DNA of 5,866 nt from Candidatus Binataceae bacterium (GCA_030042765.1 JASHZA010000273.1:1-5866), one strand, 5' to 3'; counted from the first letter of the stretch, positions 1-5,827 are shown. A program made the numbers and translations. The notes: generated by a model not told the origin, from the sequence alone.

Positions 1-164
1 CCGACTGGGCCGGATTTCTTAAGGATATCAATAGCTTCGGCGTTATCGTCGAAGTCGGCGACCACCTGGCGCGCCGTGGCCGCGGCCGGCCTTATCTGCG
101 TCGGCGCCGCTCGTGCACGTTCCGCCGCGGCTGCCCCGTCTTGTGCTGAAGCGATTGCCCCCAC
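1..164 (-). CDS. Possible fourth operon gene, N-terminal fragment, function unknown
   Basis: A minus-strand frame opens with GTG at 164-162, 11 nt after the aminotransferase stop (178-176), and stays open to the window edge, giving about 54 residues. A weak purine-rich stretch (GGGA or GGA) lies about 8-10 nt upstream. The fragment begins with an Ala/Arg-rich, low-complexity part. A more ordinary, acidic and helical-looking stretch follows, with DFDDNAEAIDILKK near the edge. It has no signal peptide or recognisable motif, and I do not recognise the family. The same strand, the short gap and the lack of a terminator after the aminotransferase suggest it is co-transcribed. A competing plus-strand frame (3 to 146, ending in TGA) has an Arg-rich tail and is more likely an antisense shadow, but the fragment is too short to be sure. 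Confidence 0.42.
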   Translation of the reverse strand, partial: MGAIASAQDGAAAAERARAAPTQIRPAAATARQVVADFDDNAEAIDILKKSGPV

Positions 165-175
165 CTGTTTAATCC

Positions 176-1381
176 CTATCTGCCTCCACGCAGGGTCGCA
201 AGAGCCTCCACCATAGCCTCGACCGCAAAATCCAGTTCCTCCTCTGAAATCGTCAACGGCGGCGCGATTCGGACCACCCGCTCTGCGTTGAGTGTCCAAT
301 TGATAACCACCCCGCGTGCGATGGTCTCGGCCACGAACTGACGGGCTCTTGCGGCCTCTCTGAACTCGATTCCAATGAGCAGACCGATTCCGCGAACGGC
401 CAGAACCTCGGGACCAATGAAACCCTCCAGGCGTCTGCGCAGTCGCTCCCCGATGGTCTCAGCCCTCTCCCATAAGCGTTGGTTGATGATGAAATCGAGG
501 GCGGCCAGTCCCGCCGCGCATGAGACCGGGTGACCGCCAAAGGTCGTGATGTGACCGAGCGGCGGATTGCGCGACAGCGTGCCCACGAGCTTTCCACTCG
601 CGCAGAACGCGCCGAGCGGCATTCCTCCGCCAAGCGCCTTCGCCAAGACGACCATATCCGGGACGATATGGTAGTGCTCGAAGGCAAAAAGGCGACCCGT
701 CCGTCCAAAACCGGTTAATACCTCGTCAAAAATCAGTATAGCACCGGTTTCATCGCAACGCCCCCTCAAAGCCGCCATAAACTCCACTCCCGGGATCCTG
801 ACTCCTCCTTCGGCTTGAACGGGCTCTATCACTACGGCCGCGACCTGCTCATCGATTGCATCTAGTGCCCGGGCGTCGCCATAGGCCAAATGCCGCACTG
901 GTCCGGGAAGTGGTCCGAATGGTGCGCGAAACGCTTCGTTCCCGGCTAGAGCCAAGGCCCCCATAGTATCGCCATGATAGGCGCCTTCGAATGCCACCAA
1001 GGCCGAGCGTCCGGTATACTTGCGCGCGGTCTTGAGCGCGCCTTCAATCGCCTCGGCCCCGCTATTGGTCAGGTAAACGCGATCGAGGGCGGCTGGAAGG
1101 AGGCTTGCCACGCGCGCCGCCATTTTCGCCTGAGTTTCGATTACGTACTCACCGTACACCATGACATGAAGGTGGCGCCGCGCCTGCTGCTCAATCGCCG
1201 CGATCACCTCGGGATGGCCGTGGCCAAGCGCCGAAACGCCGATCCCCGCAATAAGATCCAGGTAGCGGCGGCCGTCGGTGGCATACAGCCACGAGCCTTG
1301 CGCATGGTCAATTTCGAGTCCGATCGGCGACTCGGAGGTCTGCGCTAAATGGCGTACGAAACTGTCGCGCGCTTCGCTCAC
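176..1381 (-). CDS. Class III PLP-dependent aminotransferase (acetylornithine/ornithine/omega-amino type)
   Basis: Fold-type I class III transaminase, which moves an amino group between a donor and a terminal aldehyde or keto acceptor in the cytoplasm. Numbering follows a 401-residue protein. Visible motifs are NSGAEA (106-111, phosphate binding), YHG (135-137, cofactor ring stacking), EPVQAEGG (186-193), IFDEVLTGFGRTG (217-229, with Asp219 for the pyridine nitrogen), and LAKALGGGMP with Lys248 as the Schiff-base lysine. TTFGGHP (279-285) and a C-terminal substrate-region Arg (R372) follow. All key residues are intact and the length is normal. An upstream in-frame ATG at 1426 would add 15 residues but has no Shine-Dalgarno. 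I prefer GTG 1381 because it overlaps the reductase stop as GTGA, has GAGGAG 12 nt upstream, and places the N-terminus about ten residues before RHLAQTS, as in relatives. Sequence alone does not separate acetylornithine, GABA or long-chain aldehyde substrates. The acyl reductase upstream suggests an aldehyde acceptor. Confidence 0.93.
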   Translation of the reverse strand: MSEARDSFVRHLAQTSESPIGLEIDHAQGSWLYATDGRRYLDLIAGIGVSALGHGHPEVIAAIEQQARRHLHVMVYGEYVIETQAKMAARVASLLPAALDRVYLTNSGAEAIEGALKTARKYTGRSALVAFEGAYHGDTMGALALAGNEAFRAPFGPLPGPVRHLAYGDARALDAIDEQVAAVVIEPVQAEGGVRIPGVEFMAALRGRCDETGAILIFDEVLTGFGRTGRLFAFEHYHIVPDMVVLAKALGGGMPLGAFCASGKLVGTLSRNPPLGHITTFGGHPVSCAAGLAALDFIINQRLWERAETIGERLRRRLEGFIGPEVLAVRGIGLLIGIEFREAARARQFVAETIARGVVINWTLNAERVVRIAPPLTISEEELDFAVEAMVEALATLRGGR

Positions 1382-2736
1382 CCGCCCACCATGCTCCTCA
1401 GGAATGCTCCATCGCCGTGCGGCCATTCGATCGGGGGCGATTGCATCGCACCGGCGGCGCAGACGTACGACGCTCCCGATTCCCGCAGAAGCGCGCGGAT
1501 CTGATCATTTTCCCGCGGACGACCCGCGATCGCGAACGCCTCGACGCGGCCGCGCACAGGCTCGAGCCGGTGTTCAAGGTCAGCCGCTTCGAAAAATGGT
1601 GAGACATAAAGCGTGCGAAATCCGGGCGACTCGGTAAAGCGGGCCTCCCGGTCGTAAATAACCGTCCAGCCCAGTCCGGCGCCCTCCCACAGTTGGACGC
1701 TGTCCCCGCCAAGCCCGCGCCATCGTGCGCTCTCTCTTGCGCGCCGGACGGCGGCAGCATCTTCAAGCCGCAACTGCCGAGGTGGTGGAAGCGCTCGCGC
1801 GAGCCGCTCGATCGCTTCAGCCATCCTGGCGGCGAATACAGAAGCATGCGTTCGGTCTCCATCTTCGACGAAGATGTGATGGGGCGAGAGACATCCCCGC
1901 TGCTCGAACAGGGTAACATCGCGGGCCAGGAGCGCCTCCGGTGCGTCATTGCGGCCACCGCCCATGCTTGAATCGGCCGCGACGATCGCACCGCTGACCC
2001 GATGTCCGAAGCCGGCGAAGCATTCGTCCCCGTTACCGGCGATCGCGGCGCGGAAACGTGCGGAAGGGCTCAGGTTTGCGACCGTGTCATCGTCTCCGAA
2101 TACGACGATGCGATCGCAGCTTTCGCGCAACATTGCCGTCAATTCGGTCTGTTCGCGGCTCCAGTTGAAAACGGCTATTCGCGAGGCGAGTCCGGGACTA
2201 TACCGCCCGATCGAGTCTGCGAAATTATGCATAAAGTCGGGTGCCGACGCCGTGGCTTTGACTATCACCGAACATCCGGCGATAAGGGCGATCGCAACCT
2301 CGTGCAGTCCCGCGCCGGGGAGGTTGCCTGGCATCACGAAGCCGACGAGGTGGCGTCGCGGACGGACTTTGCGTGAAAAGGCTTCCAGTTGCGCACGCGA
2401 AAACGGTGCGGTGAGCGCTTCAATCGATTTGGCCAGCAATTCCTCGGAGTATCCCGATCGTTCCGCGATTCGCTCGAACATCTCCCGGCCCCGAGACGTG
2501 TCCGGGCGGCACACTTCTGCGCACGCTTGCGCGAGTGTGGACGCGGCCTCGGGCGGAGAGACGAAAGCGTCCAGAGCGGCGGCTCGTAGAGCCGCCGCCG
2601 CCCGGCGGAGGTCGTCGGCCAGAATCGGCGTGACTTGCTCCAAGACCACCGAATTTACACTTCTGCGCCGCTTGGCTGGTCCGCGGCCGCCAGATCTCTC
2701 ATACCGTTCGATGCCCGGTTGCGTTGGTGCGACCAC
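1378..2736 (-). CDS. luxC-like: LuxC-type acyl reductase (acyl-CoA/acyl-enzyme reductase)
   Basis: This 452-residue protein belongs to the LuxC family, which reduces an activated acyl group to the aldehyde with NAD(P)H through an acyl-cysteine intermediate. The GFVMPGNLPGAGLHEV stretch (132-147) and the following SVIVKATASAPDF match the LuxC cofactor-binding region. FGDDDTV (213-219) and FGHRVSGAIV (243-252) are further family blocks. EQRGCLSPHHIFVE (278-291) carries the expected nucleophile, Cys282. The end, AMQSPPIEWPHGDGAFLRSMV, is the usual LuxC C-terminal signature. The start is GTG at 2736: AGAGGAA lies 10 nt upstream, and an in-frame TAG sits just before it. The first ~30 residues are basic and poorly conserved in look, so a later GTG at 2649 cannot be excluded, though it has no Shine-Dalgarno. 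The gene overlaps the LuxE-like gene by 38 nt upstream. It probably receives the acyl group directly from that partner, as in the bioluminescence fatty acid reductase complex. Confidence 0.92.
   Translation of the reverse strand: MVAPTQPGIERYERSGGRGPAKRRRSVNSVVLEQVTPILADDLRRAAAALRAAALDAFVSPPEAASTLAQACAEVCRPDTSRGREMFERIAERSGYSEELLAKSIEALTAPFSRAQLEAFSRKVRPRRHLVGFVMPGNLPGAGLHEVAIALIAGCSVIVKATASAPDFMHNFADSIGRYSPGLASRIAVFNWSREQTELTAMLRESCDRIVVFGDDDTVANLSPSARFRAAIAGNGDECFAGFGHRVSGAIVAADSSMGGGRNDAPEALLARDVTLFEQRGCLSPHHIFVEDGDRTHASVFAARMAEAIERLARALPPPRQLRLEDAAAVRRARESARWRGLGGDSVQLWEGAGLGWTVIYDREARFTESPGFRTLYVSPFFEAADLEHRLEPVRGRVEAFAIAGRPRENDQIRALLRESGASYVCAAGAMQSPPIEWPHGDGAFLRSMVGG
1394..1399 (-). 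promoter_or_regulatory. Ribosome binding site of the aminotransferase gene
   Basis: GAGGAG on the minus strand, 12 nt before the GTG at 1381. It lies in the last codons of the LuxC-like gene. With the GTGA overlap it favours the shorter aminotransferase and suggests translational coupling. The spacing is long, so the call is moderate. Confidence 0.45.
2576..2598 (-). repeat. Perfect 10-bp inverted repeat, 3-nt loop, inside the LuxC-like gene
   Basis: GCGGCGGCTC (2576-2585) is exactly complementary to GAGCCGCCGC (2589-2598), with a GTA loop. In the mRNA it would form a very stable hairpin about 140 nt into the LuxC-like coding region, over residues 47-54 (Ala-rich). It may simply reflect GCG/GCC codons of an alanine helix. 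Confidence 0.6.
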
Positions 2737-3841
2737 GCGACCGGAATTCCTCTATCGCAAGGGCGCATCCGCGCGAATCGCCAGCGGCGCGCCCGATAAT
2801 CGCGACCCCGTCCCCGCTCAAGACACCGAAATCCTCGGTCATCAGGGCCGAGATGGAGCCGACGTTGGCGAGATCGAAAAACGTGAGCAACCCAACTTCG
2901 CCTTTGCGCACCGGCTCGAGCGTTACTGGATCAAGCGCGGTTGCGCGCAGCCATGGCGGCGCGAGTTTGATCCTGCTGTCCGGCAGGGCGTTGTAATCGG
3001 AGTTGAAGCTCGTAGCATCGTAGAGCTGCGAACACATCTCCGTCATCCCGTACTCGTTTAGCGCCATCTCCGGAGCGATTCCCAGCCGGTGATGAGCTTC
3101 CGCGACCATCTGGCCGGCGCTCAACGGTACCGCCTGACCCTTCGCTCCACCCGTGTCCATCAGGCGAGATGCCGCAGGCAGTTCTATCGAGATTCCGCCC
3201 GCTCTCATCGCCGCAAACAACGCCGCGAACGAAGCGGTCGTCCCCAGTATTGTGACCGGTGTCTGTCCTCGCGCGATTTCGCGTAGAAATCCGATCGCCG
3301 CCGCAGTATCGACCGCGTATGGCGTTGCGGCACATATCACTTCCTCGCCACCGAACTCATCGAGACACCAGCTTATCATCTGAGAAAGGGAAGATTCGGG
3401 CATCCGGGCCGCCGTCGGATGAAGCGCGAGCATTGCGGTGCGTCGCCGGTCGGGGAACATCATGCGCCGCATATGGCCAAGCGCGGAGGCGCGATAGACC
3501 AGCGGCCGCAGCACGAGGTGGCGGCCGCGTTCATTCTTGCCGATGGTGGTGCCACTGGTCATAAAGAGTCTTGCCGTCCCTGACGCAGGTTCCTCCTGGC
3601 TTTCCGTTCGTGCGTATTTGAACGCGACCGTGCTCACCGCTGGAATTGCAGCGACGGTCCGTATCGTGTCCGGAGCCACACCGCGGGACATGCAATACGC
3701 GCGATAGGGCGGCACATTCTCGAACTGGTAGCGGTAAACTTCGAGCGCCAGCGGTTCGAAAGCCGCCGGGTCAGGTGAATGGATGAACGCGAGGACCTGG
3801 TCGTAAATGGACGCCACGGATGCCGACGCAGGCACAGCCAC
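2699..3841 (-). CDS. luxE-like: LuxE-type acyl-protein synthetase (acyl-adenylating enzyme)
   Basis: This 380-residue adenylation enzyme is of the LuxE/PaaK kind. It activates a carboxylic acid with ATP to acyl-AMP and passes the acyl group to a cysteine, then to LuxC. Visible motifs are the P-loop-like LFMTSGTTIGKNERGRH (92-108), RLMDTGGAKG (226-235), LNEYGMTEMCSQLYD (261-275, the A5-type motif), VGSISALMTEDFG (327-339), and IIGRAAGDSRGCALAIEEF (348-366). The RGC cysteine, Cys359, lies about 20 residues from the C-terminus, the region where LuxE is acylated. Length agrees with LuxE (about 370-380). GTG 3841 is the first possible start after an in-frame TGA at 3859-3857. Its G-rich leader is a poor Shine-Dalgarno, and the GTG of codon 3 is an alternative. 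It is the first gene of the operon. Substrate chain length cannot be read from the sequence. An acyl-CoA ligase-like role is possible but less likely, given LuxC next door. Confidence 0.92.
   Translation of the reverse strand: MAVPASASVASIYDQVLAFIHSPDPAAFEPLALEVYRYQFENVPPYRAYCMSRGVAPDTIRTVAAIPAVSTVAFKYARTESQEEPASGTARLFMTSGTTIGKNERGRHLVLRPLVYRASALGHMRRMMFPDRRRTAMLALHPTAARMPESSLSQMISWCLDEFGGEEVICAATPYAVDTAAAIGFLREIARGQTPVTILGTTASFAALFAAMRAGGISIELPAASRLMDTGGAKGQAVPLSAGQMVAEAHHRLGIAPEMALNEYGMTEMCSQLYDATSFNSDYNALPDSRIKLAPPWLRATALDPVTLEPVRKGEVGLLTFFDLANVGSISALMTEDFGVLSGDGVAIIGRAAGDSRGCALAIEEFRSRGRTNATGHRTV
2747..2753 (-). promoter_or_regulatory. Ribosome binding site of the LuxC-like gene
   Basis: AGAGGAA on the minus strand, 10 nt before the GTG at 2736 and inside the end of the LuxE-like gene. 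It supports the 38-nt gene overlap over a later internal start. Confidence 0.5.
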
Positions 3842-3998
3842 CCCCAGATGATGGCATCAGCGTGCGTGCGGGTTCAATGGCGTCCGAGCATGCTTTTAGT
3901 GTGTGACGGGACGCTGCCTCCTGCTATTCAATCGGCGTTCACATTCTGGTAAAGGTTCATCCAACATTTACGGCCCCCGCCTCGGAGGGGCGGACCAC
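3842..3998. promoter_or_regulatory. Divergent intergenic region with weak promoter candidates on both strands
   Basis: This 157-nt region separates the leftward acid-to-amine operon from the rightward secreted-protein gene and must hold the promoters for both. It is more AT-rich around 3920-3970 than its surroundings. A weak minus-strand candidate is TTTACC (3953-3948) and TTGAAT (3931-3926) with a 16-nt spacer. A weak plus-strand candidate is TTCAAT (3927-3932) and TAAAGG (3950-3955) with a 17-nt spacer. The two overlap almost fully, so at most one may be real. No clear operator palindrome is seen. Confidence 0.3.
3984..3990 (+). promoter_or_regulatory. Strong ribosome binding site, within a possible hairpin
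   Basis: GGAGGGG, 8 nt before ATG 3999. It fixes the start of the secreted-protein gene and argues against the in-frame extension upstream to 3903. The GGGGC at 3987-3991 can pair with GCCCC at 3973-3977 (9-nt loop), which could mask the site. Confidence 0.75.
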
Positions 3999-4424
3999 AT
4001 GAAAAAGTTCATTGCTGGCGTGGTGGTGGGGTTGGTGGTGAGTCTGGGGGTGGGGTTTGCTGCGCCTGGTGTCGATCATAACGGTCTGTTCTGGAACAAA
4101 CTCAACGTTTCCGCGAAGACGGGCTATATCAACGGCTACAGCGACGCGATGCAGGTCAGCATCGGGAAGCTCGACAGCCTCACCTTTGCCGCTGCGCTGT
4201 TCCACTGGAAGGGTGCCGACAAGATCATCAAGCAATTGTCGCGCGAGCTTTCGATGTCCGACGTCAGCGCAGACGACGCCGTCAAAAAGCTCGACTCGCT
4301 CTATTCCAACCCGAAATACGGCGATCTCGACCTCGCTCAGGCGATGCAACTCCTGGCTCCGCGCGACCTGACCATGCCGCCGGCGGCAACCGCCTCAAGC
4401 AGCCAGGCGTCCGACGCCCGCTAG
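3999..4424 (+). CDS. Small secreted/periplasmic protein of unknown function
   Basis: A 141-residue protein with a typical Sec signal peptide: MKKF, a hydrophobic core to about residue 20, and probable cleavage near GFAA (20-23). There is no lipobox cysteine, and no cysteine anywhere in the protein. The mature part has TGYINGYSDAM (41-51). It then has a helical section with ADDAVKKLDSLYSNPKYGDLDLAQAMQLLA (91-120) and a Pro/Ala/Ser-rich tail. The order 'GYI-G-D' followed by 'KLDSLYS-(K/R)-(D/I)-AM' resembles small exported proteins of the Rap1a/Tai-like kind seen in proteobacterial genomes. This is a resemblance by eye, not a family assignment. It is divergent from the operon on its left and convergent with the DUF983 gene, so it is probably a single-gene transcript. 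The start is set by the Shine-Dalgarno and the signal peptide. Confidence 0.8.
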   Translation: MKKFIAGVVVGLVVSLGVGFAAPGVDHNGLFWNKLNVSAKTGYINGYSDAMQVSIGKLDSLTFAAALFHWKGADKIIKQLSRELSMSDVSADDAVKKLDSLYSNPKYGDLDLAQAMQLLAPRDLTMPPAATASSSQASDAR

Positions 4425-4450
4425 GCGAGGCTTCGATCCGCACAACCGCA

Positions 4451-4487
4451 GGGCGGACGTCTCACATGGCCGCCCGCGCTCATTTTT
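4451..4487 (+). terminator. Imperfect rho-independent terminator after the secreted-protein gene
   Basis: GGGCGG (4451-4456) pairs with CCGCCC (4470-4475) around a 13-nt loop, followed 7 nt later by five Ts (4483-4487). It lies 27 nt after the stop. The long loop and the gap before the T run make it weaker than a classic terminator. Confidence 0.4.
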
Positions 4488-4505
4488 ACGCCCCGCTCAG
4501 GGCGT
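4488..4505. repeat. Second hairpin in the convergent intergenic region
   Basis: ACGCCC (4488-4493) is exactly complementary to GGGCGT (4500-4505) with a 6-nt loop, directly after the T run at 4483-4487. It has no T run of its own in either direction. It could stabilise 3' ends of the two convergent transcripts. Confidence 0.4.
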
Positions 4506-4576
4506 CGCGCCTCTGAGCCCCCGCCGTCTCATGCGTTGACAGAGGATGGCCGCTGACCCTGGAGCTATCCGCCTTG

Positions 4577-4595
4577 GACGGGCTGCGGGCCCGTC
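4577..4595 (-). repeat. Hairpin at the stop of the DUF983 gene
   Basis: GACGGGC (4577-4583) is exactly complementary to GCCCGTC (4589-4595) with a 5-nt loop. Its edge overlaps the TGA stop of the minus-strand DUF983 gene. It could act as a transcription-ending or 3'-protecting hairpin, but no U run follows it. Confidence 0.4.
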
Positions 4596-5136
4596 ATGAC
4601 GGCAGGCGCGGTTCGCCCGGCTTGGCCGCGGACCCGTCCGCCGCTGTCATTTCGTTGGTGACATAAAGGAAAAGCGTCCAGAAACTGCGCGACCAAGGGA
4701 CAACGCCAACCCCCAGCGCTACCGCTATCGCCGCCGGGATTGTGAGTTGCGCAATTTCGGAGAAGCCGAAAAACATCAGCACGGCCCACGAAGCCAGCAC
4801 GCCGGTAACGGCGGCGGAGTAATCGATTACCATTGGCCCGATCCATTCGCCCTCGTTCTTCCAGAACGTCGAGTTACAGGCCGGGCATGTGGAATTCATC
4901 CCGAAGTACGACTTGAACATCCGGCCTCGGCCGCACGCCGGGCACTTGCGTGCCAGAGCTCGACCAACCAGAACCCATCCGGAAGGCCGCACCTCGGCTC
5001 CACCCTTGTTCCCGCGGCTTGCCGCAAACTCATCCCACGACATGCCGATGATCAGCCAGACGCCAACCAGGGTGAGCACGCCTACCGCGCCAAGCGCCGC
5101 GAGTATCGCCAGCGCAATTTGCTGATTGATGTTCAT
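4594..5136 (-). CDS. DUF983 zinc-ribbon membrane protein with extra N-terminal helix
   Basis: A 180-residue inner-membrane protein of the DUF983 family, function unknown. A four-cysteine zinc ribbon is visible as KCPACGRGRMFKSYF (64-78) and CPACNSTF (84-91), with Cys65, 68, 84 and 87. NEGEWIGPMVIDYSA (94-108) follows, then two membrane segments (about 103-124 and 128-148), the usual DUF983 layout. The family is normally about 120-150 residues and begins close to the first CPxCG. Here a further hydrophobic segment (7-31) and a soluble linker come before it. The chosen start, ATG 5136, has GGAAG 9 nt upstream. An in-frame TTG at 5166 would add ten basic residues and is unlikely. TATGAT at 5171-5166 is a good -10 for a short leader. 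The gene is convergent with the secreted-protein gene and divergent from the glycosylase gene. Confidence 0.85.
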   Translation of the reverse strand: MNINQQIALAILAALGAVGVLTLVGVWLIIGMSWDEFAASRGNKGGAEVRPSGWVLVGRALARKCPACGRGRMFKSYFGMNSTCPACNSTFWKNEGEWIGPMVIDYSAAVTGVLASWAVLMFFGFSEIAQLTIPAAIAVALGVGVVPWSRSFWTLFLYVTNEMTAADGSAAKPGEPRLPS

Positions 5137-5165
5137 TGTCGGATGCTTCCGGGTACGTAGCCTCA

Positions 5166-5171
5166 ATCATA
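5166..5171 (-). promoter_or_regulatory. Probable -10 box of the DUF983 gene
   Basis: TATGAT on the minus strand (5 of 6 matches to TATAAT), placed to give a leader of about 23 nt before ATG 5136. The best-spaced -35 (TCATCA at 5194-5189, 17-nt spacer) is poor. No comparable promoter could be picked for the divergent glycosylase gene. Confidence 0.35.
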
Positions 5172-5224
5172 TCGGACTGCAAGCATGTTGATGACCGCAT
5201 CTTCTTTGTTCATTCTCGTCTGAC

Positions 5225-5821
5225 GTGAAACTGTCCCGCGAGTTCTATGCCCGGCCGGTGCTCGTTGTCGCCCGCGAATCGATCGGAAAACTGCTGGTTC
5301 ATCGTACCTCTGAGGGCGTGGCGGCGGGTCGAATCGTCGAGGCCGAGGCGTATCGCGGTCCGCTCGATTTGGCGGCGCATAGCTCGCGCGGGCTGACCAA
5401 ACGGACGGTTGCGATGTTCGGTCCGCCCGGTTACGCCTACGTCTACTTTCTGTACGGCACTTGCTGGGCGATGAACATCGTGGCCGCCTCCGAGGGGGAG
5501 CCGCACGCGGTCCTGATCCGGGCGCTCGAGCCGATGAGCGGGCTCGCGCTGATGGCGCGGCGGCGCCGCAAGCCTCTCGATTCGCGCGATCTGACCAGCG
5601 GTCCGGGCAAACTGACGCAGGCGCTTGCGATCACCGGTGCCGATTACGGACGCGACCTTTGCGGCGACCAGCTGTTTTTGGAAGAAGCCCACGATCGCCG
5701 CGCATTCAGGATCGGCCGCTCTCCGCGAATCAACGTGAATTACGCCGGCTCCTGGGCGGCGCGGCCATGGCGCTTTTATGAACGCGGCAATCGCTACGTC
5801 TCAGTGCCGCCGCGAAACTAG
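5225..5821 (+). CDS. 3-methyladenine DNA glycosylase, AAG/MPG family
   Basis: A 198-residue DNA repair enzyme that flips out and excises alkylated or deaminated purines (3-methyladenine, hypoxanthine and others), starting base excision repair. The AAG/MPG fold signatures are clear: IVEAEAYRGP (37-46), AAHSSRG (50-56), MFGPPGYAYVYFLYGTCWAMNIV (64-86), LIRALEP (97-103), TSGPGKLTQALAI (124-136), and RINVNYAG (168-175). By comparison with the human enzyme, Glu41 is the catalytic acid, and Tyr43 and His52 line the lesion pocket. All are present, and the length is normal for the bacterial form (about 190-210). The only usable start is GTG 5225: an in-frame TGA at 5192-5194 blocks extension, and no start codon lies between. 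No Shine-Dalgarno is visible before it. It is divergent from the DUF983 gene across 88 nt and likely expressed alone. The family name is secure; bacterial annotations often leave the gene unnamed or call it mpg. Confidence 0.95.
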   Translation: MKLSREFYARPVLVVARESIGKLLVHRTSEGVAAGRIVEAEAYRGPLDLAAHSSRGLTKRTVAMFGPPGYAYVYFLYGTCWAMNIVAASEGEPHAVLIRALEPMSGLALMARRRRKPLDSRDLTSGPGKLTQALAITGADYGRDLCGDQLFLEEAHDRRAFRIGRSPRINVNYAGSWAARPWRFYERGNRYVSVPPRN

Positions 5822-5827
5822 AACCGC

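Noticed and set aside
77..90. GC-rich palindromes (GGCCGCGGCC and CCGGCC) as a binding site
   Set aside because: Short self-complementary GC words are common in such DNA and these lie in a probable coding frame.
3..146. Plus-strand frame ending in TGA at 144-146, as the C-terminus of a convergent gene
   Set aside because: The last 20 or so residues are Arg/Cys-rich as in antisense shadows, and operon context favours the minus strand. Not fully excluded.
1949..3061. Long plus-strand open frame (370 codons) opposite the LuxC-like and LuxE-like genes
   Set aside because: It is antisense to two clear enzymes, has a Ser/Arg/Ala-rich composition and no family motifs. Long antisense frames are expected in high-GC DNA.
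162..3841. Bioluminescence (lux) operon
   Set aside because: LuxE- and LuxC-like enzymes are present, but there is no luciferase, LuxD or LuxG in the window, and a transaminase takes their place.
3903..3998. In-frame N-terminal extension of the secreted protein
   Set aside because: It would bury the signal peptide 32 residues inside the protein and ignore the strong Shine-Dalgarno at 3984-3990.
4747..5160. Plus-strand frame opposite the DUF983 gene
   Set aside because: Low-quality composition with no motif; the opposite strand carries a clear zinc ribbon and membrane helices.
5210..5692. Minus-strand frame opposite the glycosylase gene
   Set aside because: Arg/His-rich antisense shadow of a gene with all catalytic residues intact.
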